DNA of 64,000 nucleotides. It comes from an uncultured Alistipes sp. GTDB lineage: Bacteria > Bacteroidota > Bacteroidia > Bacteroidales > Rikenellaceae. Shown one piece after another: positions 49,523 through 58,700 of the stretch. The notes beneath the pieces were generated by a model that saw only the letters and a program-made list of their open reading frames with translations, did no database searches and was not told the DNA's origin. The stretch lies in contig UQKD01000010.1 of assembly GCA_900541585.1 (NCBI GenBank), positions 1 to 64,000 on the forward strand, written 5' to 3'. Position 1 is the first letter of the stretch, and the number at the start of each line of letters is the position of its first letter. The position numbers and the translations under genes were made by a program.

Positions 49523-50443
49523 ATGGATTTACTCACAGTAGAACACGTCACCAAACGCTACGCTTCGCACACGGCGCTCGACGACGTATCGCTCGCCATC
49601 CCCAAAGGCTCGGTCTACGGACTGCTCGGACCCAACGGGGCCGGCAAGACGACCCTGATCCGCATCATCAACCGCATCACGGCGCCCGACGCAGGCCGCG
49701 TGCTGTTCGGCGACCGGGAGATCGCTCCCGACGACATCTACCGCATCGGTTACCTGCCCGAGGAACGGGGTCTCTACAAGAAGATGAAGGTCGGCGAACA
49801 GGCCGTCTTCTTCGCCCGCCTGAAAGGGCTTTCGCGGCGCGAAGCCGTCACACGGCTGAAGCAGTGGTTCATCCGGTTCGGCATCCAGGACTGGTGGGAC
49901 AAGAAGGTGGAGGAACTTTCGAAGGGCATGGCCCAGAAGGTTCAGTTCATCGTCACGATCCTGCACGAACCCGAACTGCTGATCTTCGACGAACCGTTCT
50001 CGGGCTTCGATCCGATCAACGCCAACCTGCTGAAAGACGAAATCATGGCGCTGCGCGACAAGGGCGCGACGATCATCTTCTCGACGCACAACATGTCTTC
50101 CGTGGAGGAAATCTGCGACCACATCACGCTGATCAACAAGTCGCGCAACATCCTCTCGGGCGAGGTCGACGAAATCCGCCGCCGCCACGGTTCCAATATT
50201 TTCGAGGTAGCTTACCGGGGCGATGAATCCTCCCTGCGGCAGGCCGTCGCGGGCCGCTGCGAAATCCTCGACGGCACGCAGGAGGAGTCGGTCTACCGGA
50301 TGCTCAAACTCCACGTCGCCAACGACGCCGAGGTGCGCGGGGTCATCAGCGCCGTCAACGAGGCCGTCGAACTGCGCTCGTTCCGCGAGATCATCCCCTC
50401 GATGAACGACATTTTCATAAGAGCCGTGAACGGCTCATTATAA
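49523..50443 (+). CDS. natA: ABC transporter ATP-binding protein, NatA-like
   Basis: 306 residues. Walker A GPNGAGKTT (about 38-46), the LPEERGLYKKMKVGEQ region, the signature ELSKGMAQKVQ (here LSKGM in place of LSGGQ), Walker B LLIFDEPFSGFDPI and the switch HN in STHNM. The C-terminal 80 residues form the extra domain common in NatA-type export ATPases. The partner permease follows after 86 nt. It probably powers export of Na+ or a small toxic compound. The gene end overlaps a two-tier hairpin. Confidence 0.88.
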   Translation: MDLLTVEHVTKRYASHTALDDVSLAIPKGSVYGLLGPNGAGKTTLIRIINRITAPDAGRVLFGDREIAPDDIYRIGYLPEERGLYKKMKVGEQAVFFARLKGLSRREAVTRLKQWFIRFGIQDWWDKKVEELSKGMAQKVQFIVTILHEPELLIFDEPFSGFDPINANLLKDEIMALRDKGATIIFSTHNMSSVEEICDHITLINKSRNILSGEVDEIRRRHGSNIFEVAYRGDESSLRQAVAGRCEILDGTQEESVYRMLKLHVANDAEVRGVISAVNEAVELRSFREIIPSMNDIFIRAVNGSL

Positions 50444-50454
50444 GAATGTCGTTC
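50404..50454 (+). promoter_or_regulatory. Two-tier RNA hairpin across the natA stop codon
   Basis: GAACGACATT (50404-50413) pairs exactly with AATGTCGTTC (50445-50454); inside, GAGCCGT (50421-50427) pairs with ACGGCTC (50430-50436). The natA stop TAA (50441-50443) lies within the fold. No T-run follows, so it is not a terminator. A second hairpin, CCCCTTT-GAG-AAAGGGG, follows at about 50471-50487. Confidence 0.65.
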
Positions 50455-50529
50455 CGACCATACAGACAATCCCCCTTTGAGAAAGGGGACTTCGAAAACA
50501 AACGACAAACGACTTAATCACATCCTGTC

Positions 50530-51852
50530 ATGTCCAACATATCCATCATCATCCAGCGCGAGTTCAACGAGCGCGTACGTAAAAAATCCTTCATCATCAC
50601 CACGCTGCTGATGCCTCTGCTGATGATCGGACTGATGGCCGCCCCGGCGCTCATCATGCAGTTCTCGCGGGGCGACGAGAAGGTCATCGCCGTCATCGAC
50701 GACAGCGGACTGGTGGCCCCGAAACTCGAAAGCGACGAGGAAATCCGTTTCGAAACCACGGAACTCCCGACCGAGGAGGCCCGCAAGCAGCTGACCGACA
50801 AATTCGGCGTGCTCTACATCGGCGGCGACATCCTGGAAAACCCGAACAACGTCCGGCTCTACGCCAACTCGTCGTCGTCGCTCTCCCTCGAAAGCAACAT
50901 CACGGGGCAGATCGAACGCATCCTCGAAGCCGAGAAACTCAAAGCCTACAACATCGAAAACCTCTCGCAGATCCTCGACGAGGTGAAGACCTCGGTCAAC
51001 ATGCAGACCTTCCGCAACGACAAGTCGCAGGAGGAGGACACGCAGGCGCAGTCGTCGGCCGTGGCCACGGGCGTGGGCTACGTCCTGGGATTCATCCTCT
51101 ATATGTTCCTGCTGATCTACGGATCGATGGTCATGCAGTCGGTGATCGAGGAGAAGAACAACCGCGTGCTGGAGGTGATGGTTTCGTCCGTCCGGCCCTT
51201 CGACCTGATGATGGGCAAAATCCTCGGCGTGGCCTCGGTGGCTATCGTACAGGTGCTGCTCTGGGGCGCGCTGATCGCCGGCGTCGGAGCTTTGGTGATG
51301 CCTCATCTGATGCCCGAAGACGTGATGGCAAGCGCCCAGGCCATGCAGCAGGGCATGCCCGACGCGGCTTCGATGTCCGACATGAATCCCGAGATGCTGC
51401 AGGCGGTGGCCGCCATGACCGACCTGGGCTACATCTTCAAAATCTTCGCCAGCCTGCTGCTGTTCGTCTTCGGCGGCTACCTGCTCTACTCGGCGATGTT
51501 CGCCGCTGTGGGCTCGGCCGTGGACAACGTGCAGGACGCTTCGCAGTTACAGATGCCCATCACGCTGCCGATCATCCTCGCACTGCTGATGATGTTCGTC
51601 GTGATCCGCGACCCCAACTCGCAGCTGGCATTCTGGTTCTCGATCATCCCCTTCACCTCGCCGATCGTCATGATGGCGCGCATTCCCTACGACATCCCGC
51701 TGTGGGAGGTCGTTCTCTCGCTCGTAGTGCTCTACGCTTCGTTCGTGGGCATGGTGTGGTTCGCGGCGAAGATCTACCGCGTGGGTATCTTCATGTACGG
51801 CAAGAAACCCTCGCTCAAGGAGCTGTTCAAGTGGATACGGTACAAATACTGA
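50530..51852 (+). CDS. natB: ABC transporter permease, NatB-like
   Basis: 440 residues. One N-terminal membrane helix (about 25-45) precedes a large extracytoplasmic domain (about 46-185), then about five helices (GVGYVLGFILYMFLLIYGSMVMQSV, ILGVASVAIVQVLLWGALIAGV, IFASLLLFVFGGYLLYSAMFAAVG, PITLPIILALLMMFVV and VVLSLVVLYASFVGMVWFA). The motif QSVIEEKNNRVLEVMVSSVRPFDLMMGK is the hallmark of NatB/ABC-2 exporters. It pairs with the preceding ATPase. The extracytoplasmic loop with a Met/Ala-rich stretch (MPEDVMASAQAMQQGMPD) is notable. Confidence 0.88.
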   Translation: MSNISIIIQREFNERVRKKSFIITTLLMPLLMIGLMAAPALIMQFSRGDEKVIAVIDDSGLVAPKLESDEEIRFETTELPTEEARKQLTDKFGVLYIGGDILENPNNVRLYANSSSSLSLESNITGQIERILEAEKLKAYNIENLSQILDEVKTSVNMQTFRNDKSQEEDTQAQSSAVATGVGYVLGFILYMFLLIYGSMVMQSVIEEKNNRVLEVMVSSVRPFDLMMGKILGVASVAIVQVLLWGALIAGVGALVMPHLMPEDVMASAQAMQQGMPDAASMSDMNPEMLQAVAAMTDLGYIFKIFASLLLFVFGGYLLYSAMFAAVGSAVDNVQDASQLQMPITLPIILALLMMFVVIRDPNSQLAFWFSIIPFTSPIVMMARIPYDIPLWEVVLSLVVLYASFVGMVWFAAKIYRVGIFMYGKKPSLKELFKWIRYKY

Positions 51853-51874
51853 TGCGCCGCGCCGCATCATCCCG

Positions 51875-51909
51875 ACCGGACCTCGCCGACAACGGCAGGT
51901 CCGGTTTTT
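51875..51909 (+). terminator. natAB terminator
   Basis: ACCGGACCT (51875-51883) pairs with AGGTCCGGT (51897-51905), with an inner GCCG/CGGC stem, followed by TTTTT. Confidence 0.9.
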
Positions 51910-51929
51910 GCTGCGAGAAAACGTTTTTT

Positions 51930-51947
51930 CTGTTATCGGAATAACAG
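51930..51947. promoter_or_regulatory. Inverted repeat upstream of pgk
   Basis: CTGTTAT-CGGA-ATAACAG, a 7-bp perfect inverted repeat ending 18 nt before the pgk -7 box. It overlaps the expected -33 area and may be an operator. Confidence 0.4.
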
Positions 51948-51965
51948 TTTCTTAAAATATTTTCA

Positions 51966-51973
51966 TAAATTTG
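51966..51973 (+). promoter_or_regulatory. -7 box TAAATTTG for pgk
   Basis: TAAATTTG matches the consensus, 59 nt before the pgk ATG. No well-placed -33 TTTG is present. Confidence 0.6.
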
Positions 51974-52031
51974 TCCCGAATTAGGACTTACCGGAAATCA
52001 TTTCAACAAAATACTTAAAAATCAAACAGCT

Positions 52032-53294
52032 ATGATCTCGATCGACAACTACGATTTCAAAGGCAAGCGCGCGATTATCCGCGTGGATTTCAACGTGCCC
52101 CTCAACGAGAAGGGCGAAGTGACGGACGACACGCGCATCCGCGCCGCCATCCCCACCATCAAGAAGGTGCTCGCCGGCGGCGGCTCGGTGATCCTGATGT
52201 CGCACATGGGACGTCCCAAGAAGAATCCCGACCCCAAATACTCGCTCGAGCAGATCGTCCCCGCCATCGAGAAGAACCTCGGCACGAAGGTCGAATTCGC
52301 CGGCGACTGCATGGGTGAGAAGGCCGCCGACATGGCCCAGAACCTCAAGCCCGGACAGGTGATGCTGCTCGAAAACCTGCGTTTCTACGCCGAGGAGGAG
52401 GGCAAGCCCCGCGGTCTGGCCGAGGACGCCTCGAAGGAGGAGAAGGACGCCGCCAAGAAGGCGCTGAAGGAGGGTCCGCAGAAGGAGTTCGTCAAGAAAC
52501 TCGCTTCGCTGGCCGACTGCTACATCAACGACGCGTTCGGAACGGCCCACCGCAAGCACGCCTCGACCTACCTGATCGCCAAGAACTTCCCCAACGACAA
52601 GATGTTCGGCTACCTGATGGAGAAAGAGGTGAAAGCCATCTCCTCGCTGATGGAGGCCCCGCAGCACCCGTTCTGCGCCATCGTGGGCGGTTCGAAGGTC
52701 TCGTCGAAGATCGGTGTCATCAAAGCCCTGATCGAGAAGGTCGATTCGATCATCATCGGCGGCGGCATGACCTACACCTTCGCGGCCGCACAGGGCGGCA
52801 AGGTCGGCGACTCGATCTGCGAACCCGACATGTTCCCCGTAGCGCTCGAGATCCTCGAGCTGGCCAAGAAGAAGGGCGTACAGCTGGTGATGTCACCCGA
52901 CGCGCTGATCGCCGACGCATTCTCGGCAGACGCCAACACCAAGGAGGCGCCGGCCAACGACATCCCCGACGGATGGGAGGGTCTGGACATCGGCACGGAG
53001 GGCAAAAAGGTCTTCCGCGAGCACATCCTGGGGTGCAAGACCATCCTCTGGAACGGCCCTGTTGGCGTGTTCGAGATCGACAAGTTCGCAACCGGCTCCA
53101 AGGAGGTGGCCCTGGCCATCGCCGAGGCGACCAAGAAGGGCGCCTACTCGCTCATCGGCGGCGGCGACTCGGTAGCCTGCATCAACAAGTTCGGCTTGGC
53201 CGACCAGGTGTCGTACATCTCGACGGGCGGCGGCGCGCTGCTCGAATACATCGAGTTCGGTGACCTGCCGGGCGTCGCGGCCATCCGCGACTAA
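52032..53294 (+). CDS. pgk: Phosphoglycerate kinase
   Basis: 420 residues, full length with a small insertion typical of Bacteroidetes (about 120-145, Lys/Glu-rich). Motifs: [81 protein letters not shown] and the nucleotide loop [14 protein letters not shown]. It makes ATP from 1,3-bisphosphoglycerate in glycolysis. It is monocistronic, with its own promoter and terminator. Confidence 0.97.
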   Translation: MISIDNYDFKGKRAIIRVDFNVPLNEKGEVTDDTRIRAAIPTIKKVLAGGGSVILMSHMGRPKKNPDPKYSLEQIVPAIEKNLGTKVEFAGDCMGEKAADMAQNLKPGQVMLLENLRFYAEEEGKPRGLAEDASKEEKDAAKKALKEGPQKEFVKKLASLADCYINDAFGTAHRKHASTYLIAKNFPNDKMFGYLMEKEVKAISSLMEAPQHPFCAIVGGSKVSSKIGVIKALIEKVDSIIIGGGMTYTFAAAQGGKVGDSICEPDMFPVALEILELAKKKGVQLVMSPDALIADAFSADANTKEAPANDIPDGWEGLDIGTEGKKVFREHILGCKTILWNGPVGVFEIDKFATGSKEVALAIAEATKKGAYSLIGGGDSVACINKFGLADQVSYISTGGGALLEYIEFGDLPGVAAIRD

Positions 53295-53321
53295 CCGGAC
53301 ATACCGAAGCAATCACAACGG

Positions 53322-53356
53322 CGGGGATTTCCGGTTTTCACGGAAGTCCCCGTTTT
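53322..53356 (+). terminator. pgk terminator
   Basis: CGGGGATTTCCG (53322-53333) and CGGAAGTCCCCG (53341-53352), a 12-pair stem with one G-T pair, followed by TTTT. Confidence 0.85.
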
Positions 53357-53373
53357 ATCAAAACCCGAACGAC

Positions 53374-55407
53374 ATGAAAAAAATCATTCTTTTCGCAACA
53401 ACGATGGCTTGTATGACAGCCTGCCAGAATACCCCCAAGACCCCGGCCCTCGACATGGCGAACTTCGACCTGTCGGTAGCCCCCAACGCCGATTTCTACG
53501 AGTACGCCACGGGCGGCTGGCAGAAGAACAACCCCCTGAAACCCGAATATTCGCGCTACGGTTCGTTCGACATCCTGCGCGACAACAACGAGAAGCGCAT
53601 CAACGAGCTGTTCTCCGGCATGACGCAGCAGAAAGCCGAGCCGGGAAGCGTCGAGCAGAAGATTTCAGACCTCTACAAGATGGGGCTGGACTCGGTGCGC
53701 CTGAACGCCGAGGGCGCCGCTCCGATCAAGGCCGCCGTCGACGAAATTCTCGCCATCGGCGACCGCTCGCAGCTGACCGCCATGGTGGCCAGGCTCCACA
53801 CCTCGATCGCCAATCCGTTCTTCGGCGTGGGCGTGCAGTCCGACCTGATGAACAGCGACATCAACGCGCTCTACGCCTCGCAGCCCGACCTGATCATGGG
53901 CGACCGCGACTATTACCTCGATCCCGAGAACGAGTCGATCCGCACCGCCTATAAGGAGTATCTGGGCAAAATCTTCCGGTTGTCGGGCGTTCCCGAGGCC
54001 GACATCGACAAAGCCGTTGCGGGCGTGCTGTCGATCGAAACGAAGCTGGCCGAGAAAAACTGGTCGAGCGTCGAACTGCGCAACATCCCCGCCATGTACA
54101 ACCCCACGAAGAAGGCCGATTTCGAGAAGACTTACGACGCCATCGACTGGGCCGAATACTATAAGGTAATGGGCATCGGTGATTTCGAGCAGATCATCGT
54201 GACGACCCCCTCGGCCCTGGCCAACGCCAACGACCTGATGAAAAACGCCCCGCTGGAAGACATTCGCTACTACCTCGCCGCACAGTACATCGGCGCTGCC
54301 GCCAGCTACCTGAGCGACGACTTCATCAACGCGTCGTTCGACTTCTTCGGCCGCGTGATGTCGGGCAAGCAGGAGCAGAAACCCCGCTGGAAGCGCGCCA
54401 TGTCGGTTCCCAACGGAACCCTTTCGGAAGCCGTCGGCGAGATGTACGTGGCCAGGTACTTCCCCGAGAAGGACAAGGCCCGGATGCTCGACATGGTGAA
54501 GAACCTCCAGACGGCCCTCGGTCAGCACATCGCCGCCCTCGACTGGATGTCCGACGCCACGAAGGCCAAGGCGCAGGAGAAACTCGCGGCCTTCACCGTG
54601 AAGATCGGCTACCCCGACAAGTGGAAGGACTACACGACGCTCGAAATCGACCCGGCGAAGAGTTACTGGGACAATATCGTCGAGGCCAACGCCTGGTATA
54701 CGTCCGACAACATTTCGAAACTGGGCAAGCCCGTGGACAAGGACGAGTGGCACATGTCGCCCCAGACGGTGAACGCCTACTACAACCCCACGACCAACGA
54801 AATCTGCTTCCCGGCTGCCATTCTCCAGCCGCCGTTCTACAACCCCGACGCCGACGACGCGGTGAACTACGGCGCGATCGGCGTGGTGATCGGCCACGAG
54901 ATGACCCACGGGTTCGACGACCAGGGCCGCAATTTCGACAAGGACGGCAACATGAACAACTGGTGGACCGACGAGGACGCCGCCGCCTTCAAGGCGAAGA
55001 CGGACGTGCTGGTGAAACAGTTCGACGCCATCGAGGTTCTGCCTGCCAAGGAGGGCCAGCCGGCGATCTTCGCCAACGGCGCGCTCTGCCTGGGCGAGAA
55101 CATCGCCGACCAGGGCGGCCTGCGCGTGTCGCACACGGCCTATCGCAATTCGCTCGCAGGCAAGGAGACCCCGGCCCCGATCGACGGATTCACCCCCGAA
55201 CAGCGTTTTTACCTGGGTTATGCCACGCTGTGGGCGCAGAACATCCGCGACGAGGAGATCGCCCGTCTCACCAAACTCGACGTGCACTCGCTGGGCAAAT
55301 GGCGCGTGAACGCCACGCTGCGCAACCTGCAGGATTTCTACGACGCCTTCTCGATCACCGACGGGCCGATGTTCCTGCCCGAACAGGATCGCGTAATCAT
55401 CTGGTAA
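53374..55407 (+). CDS. pepO: M13 family (neprilysin-like, PepO) zinc metallopeptidase, lipoprotein
   Basis: 677 residues from ATG 53374 (MKKIILFATT); an in-frame upstream ATG at 53260 lies inside pgk. A lipobox Cys17 (CMTAC) marks it as a lipoprotein. The N-terminal helical domain begins DFYEYATGGWQKNNP. The catalytic domain has NAYYNPTTNEICFPAAIL, the zinc motif HEMTH (H508, E509, H512), the third ligand in GENIADQGGL, and the C-terminal MFLPEQDRVIIW. It cuts peptides in the periplasm or at the surface. Confidence 0.95.
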   Translation: MKKIILFATTMACMTACQNTPKTPALDMANFDLSVAPNADFYEYATGGWQKNNPLKPEYSRYGSFDILRDNNEKRINELFSGMTQQKAEPGSVEQKISDLYKMGLDSVRLNAEGAAPIKAAVDEILAIGDRSQLTAMVARLHTSIANPFFGVGVQSDLMNSDINALYASQPDLIMGDRDYYLDPENESIRTAYKEYLGKIFRLSGVPEADIDKAVAGVLSIETKLAEKNWSSVELRNIPAMYNPTKKADFEKTYDAIDWAEYYKVMGIGDFEQIIVTTPSALANANDLMKNAPLEDIRYYLAAQYIGAAASYLSDDFINASFDFFGRVMSGKQEQKPRWKRAMSVPNGTLSEAVGEMYVARYFPEKDKARMLDMVKNLQTALGQHIAALDWMSDATKAKAQEKLAAFTVKIGYPDKWKDYTTLEIDPAKSYWDNIVEANAWYTSDNISKLGKPVDKDEWHMSPQTVNAYYNPTTNEICFPAAILQPPFYNPDADDAVNYGAIGVVIGHEMTHGFDDQGRNFDKDGNMNNWWTDEDAAAFKAKTDVLVKQFDAIEVLPAKEGQPAIFANGALCLGENIADQGGLRVSHTAYRNSLAGKETPAPIDGFTPEQRFYLGYATLWAQNIRDEEIARLTKLDVHSLGKWRVNATLRNLQDFYDAFSITDGPMFLPEQDRVIIW

Positions 55408-55552
55408 CCGGCGTAAGACGCCGGCTTTAGGGCAGCGATGCCGGGTCATCGGAATTCCGACTCAACTCTGCGCCCGCCGGCTTAAACAACCGGGGTTAGG
55501 GACGGTAAACGGCCCCCGGAATTACGCTCCGGTTCGGCGCGCTCCATTCATT
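55408..55552. other. Intergenic segment with two similar hairpin units
   Basis: Two short units share GCCGGCTT...TTAGGG: CCGGCG-TAAGA-CGCCGG followed by CTTTAGGG (about 55409-55431), and CCGGCTT-AAACAA-CCGG followed by GGTTAGGG (about 55478-55501). They resemble a small dispersed intergenic repeat. No gene is visible. Confidence 0.4.
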
Positions 55553-55589
55553 AAAAAAGACGGCTGGGAGTTTTCCCGGCCGTCTTTTT
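55553..55589. terminator. Strong bidirectional terminator after pepO
   Basis: A-run plus GACGGCTGGGA pairs with TCCCGGCCGTC plus T-run, a 16-pair stem with one G-T pair and a short loop. Confidence 0.92.
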
Positions 55590-55682
55590 CATTCCCTTAC
55601 GGCGCAGACCGCCTTTCAGCGCGGCCCGGCGGAGGAGAGCCGAAAAACCGCCCGCCGATGCATCTATTTTCGCATTTTCTGC

Positions 55683-55690
55683 TATCTTTG
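55683..55690 (+). promoter_or_regulatory. -7 box TATCTTTG for the HTCS gene
   Basis: TATCTTTG matches the consensus and lies 16 nt before the HTCS ATG, giving a very short leader. Confidence 0.6.
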
Positions 55691-55706
55691 TGCTAAAGAA
55701 GGAACG

Positions 55707-58700
55707 ATGACCCGACACAAGACACATACGAAATTTCCGTTTGCGGCGCTGTTTTTCACCGCGATGCTGATTTCCCCGGCGCTCCATGCCCTGAACATCC
55801 CGGACTACCGCTTCCACGCCATGCCCGAGACCTCTTATTACGGAGGCATCCACAGCATCGCCAAGGACAGCGTCGGACGTATGTGGTTCAGCGGCTACGA
55901 CGCCCTGTTCATGTACAACGGCACGTCGTTCGTGCGGATGACCGACCTGGTCACGAGCCTCTCGCCGAGTTCCTACTGGTCCTACGGACAAGTGATCACG
56001 GACAAACGGAAGGGCCTGTACGTAGGAACCAACCACGGACTGCTGCGCTTCGACTACCGGAAGTTGGATTTCGAATTCGTCCTGGAGGGCAATATCGGCT
56101 CGGTCACGGCGAACGACGACGGGACGGTATGGCTGATCCGCAACAACGGCATCGAATCGTTCAGCCCCGGCCGGCAGCCGGCCGTGACCCGCTATCCGAT
56201 GCCTCCGGAGATGTCCGCACCCGGACGGACGCTGACGCTGGTGTGCACGAAGGAGTACGTTTACGCCGCGTCGGGCGGCGATCTTTACCGCCTGAACCGG
56301 GAGACCGGACAGTACGCTCCCTTCACGTCCGTCGGCGGCGACAACTGCGTGATCCGCGACGTGGTGGAGTACAACGGGTCGGTATACGTCCTCACGCTCA
56401 TGGACGGACTCTACGAATGCGACGGCAACGGCCGGATCGGGCGGTATTTCCGGCTGCCGCTCGAATACGAGAAATCGGCCGGCGCCAAGGAACTTTATCT
56501 CGATTCGCAGGGCATCATCTGGGTAGCGACACAATCGGGGCTGCTGTTGCTGGATCCGCTCACCGCCAGTACGCAGCTGCTGCGTTTCGACCTCCACTAT
56601 CCCTACTCCCTGCCCAACAATTCGGTGTGGTCGATCTTCCCCGATCCCGACGGCGGGGTATGGGTCGGCACATACGGCGGCAAACTGGCCTACATGACCT
56701 TCGCGGACAACGGCGTGGACTATTTCAAAGCCACTCCGGGAGGTCTCAACCACCCGATAGTCAGCTGCTTCGAAGAAGACACGGAGGGCAATCTCTGGAT
56801 CGGAACGGAGGGGGGGGGAATTAACTGCTGGGACCGCCGCAACGGCCGGTTCGTCTATTACACGCAGGAGAGCCGTTGCGGCCTGACGTCGAATATGATC
56901 AAAAAGCTGTGGCACGACGAGCACAACCGGCTGCTGGTCTCGGCGTTCAACGGCGGAATGCGGGTCTTCGACGAGCGGCAGGGGCGTTTTTCCGACCTGC
57001 ACATGAACCATCCCGTCTCGGGACAGCCATTGAGCGTCTATGATTTCGCCAAGGAGGGCGACCGGGGCGTCTGGCTGACCGACCCGGACGCCGAGCTGAT
57101 GTACAAGGACGCGAGGACGGGGCGCGTGGAGGCGGTCCGGCTGACAGACGAACAGGGAAATACCGTCCGCATCCATATCGAAACGCTGTTCCACGACGAG
57201 CGGGGCGACCTGTGGCTCGTCGGGCACGACGGCGCATACGTCGTCGATCCCGACACACGGCGGATTCTGAAGCGCCATTACATCGGGGAGGCCCCCTATT
57301 CGGTCAACAACCTCTGTTCCTACTGCGTCACCTCCGACTCCGACATCTGGTTCGGAACCCGCGGCGGCGGGGTCAACCTGCTGCGCCGCAACGGCAGCTA
57401 CGTCAATTTCAGGGACCGGAACGGCGAAGGGCTGGCAGGCAAAACGGTCTTCGGCATCCTCGAAGACACCCCCTCAAAAGATGTCTGGTTCAGCACCAAC
57501 GACGGACTTTACTATTACGACCACGCCGACGGGACGATCCGCAAATCGCAGATCGACATCCCGAACCGCTGCGGGGCCTACTACGTGCGGGCGTGCTACA
57601 AGACCTCGAAAGGCGAAATGCTGTTCGGAGGGACGGACGGTTTCATCCTCTTCACCCCGGGAAAGATCAAATACAACGGCCAGAAGCCGAAAGTCTATTT
57701 TACGGACCTGCTGATCAACAGCCGGCCGGCCGTGCCCGGCGCCAAAAACTCGCCTCTGGAGAAAGCCATTTCCACGCTCTCCTACCGCGGGGGCGAGGGC
57801 GACGTGATCGAACTGTCGCACCGGCAGTCGAATTTCGAAATCCGCTTCTCGGCGAACAGCTACCTGAACGCCGGGAAGAACCAGTATGCCTACCGCCTGC
57901 TGGGGCACTCCGAAAGATGGTCCCTGCTGCCGCAGGGGCAGAAGGCGGTGCAGTTCTTCAACCTGCCCGCCGGAAACTACGTCTTCGAGGTCAAGGCCGC
58001 CAACAACGACGGCCTGTGGGGCGACGAGGTTTCGGCGCTCGGCTTCAGGGTGCATCCCTCGCCCTTTTTCTCCCGCTGGGCCTACCTCGTTTATGCGGCG
58101 CTGCTCTCGGCGGTGGCCTACTTCATCTGGCGGTATTTCACCAACAAGAAGATTTTCGAACAGCGGCTCGAACTGGAGCGGATCAAGGAACAGAACATGA
58201 AGCAGCTGACCCAGGCCCGGATCAACTTCTTCACGAATATCTCCCACGACCTCAAGACGCCGCTCACACTGGTCGTCGACCCGCTGAAACAGCTCAAGGA
58301 ACACCTGCCCGCCGATGCGCCGGGCAATGCCTACGTGCACCTGATCGAGAAGAACGTGGGACGCATCCAGCGCATGATCAGCCAGCTGCTGCAATTCCGC
58401 GAGATCGAGAGCCAGAAGATCACCCTGAACCGCCAGCCGGGCGACCTGATCCGCTTCATCGACAGCATCTTCTCGCTGTTCGAGTTCTACGCCAACAAGA
58501 AGGGGATCGAGACCGGCTTCAACTCCCAGTATGAAAGCTTCTACACCAAGTTCGACCACGACGTGATCGAAAAAATCTTCACGAACCTCTTCTCCAACGC
58601 GATCAAGTACACCTCGGAAAACGGCTACGTCGGCGTAAGAATCTACCCGGCGCGGCAGGACCAGCGCCCGGAGTCCGCTCGGCCGGCCGCCGGCACCGAA

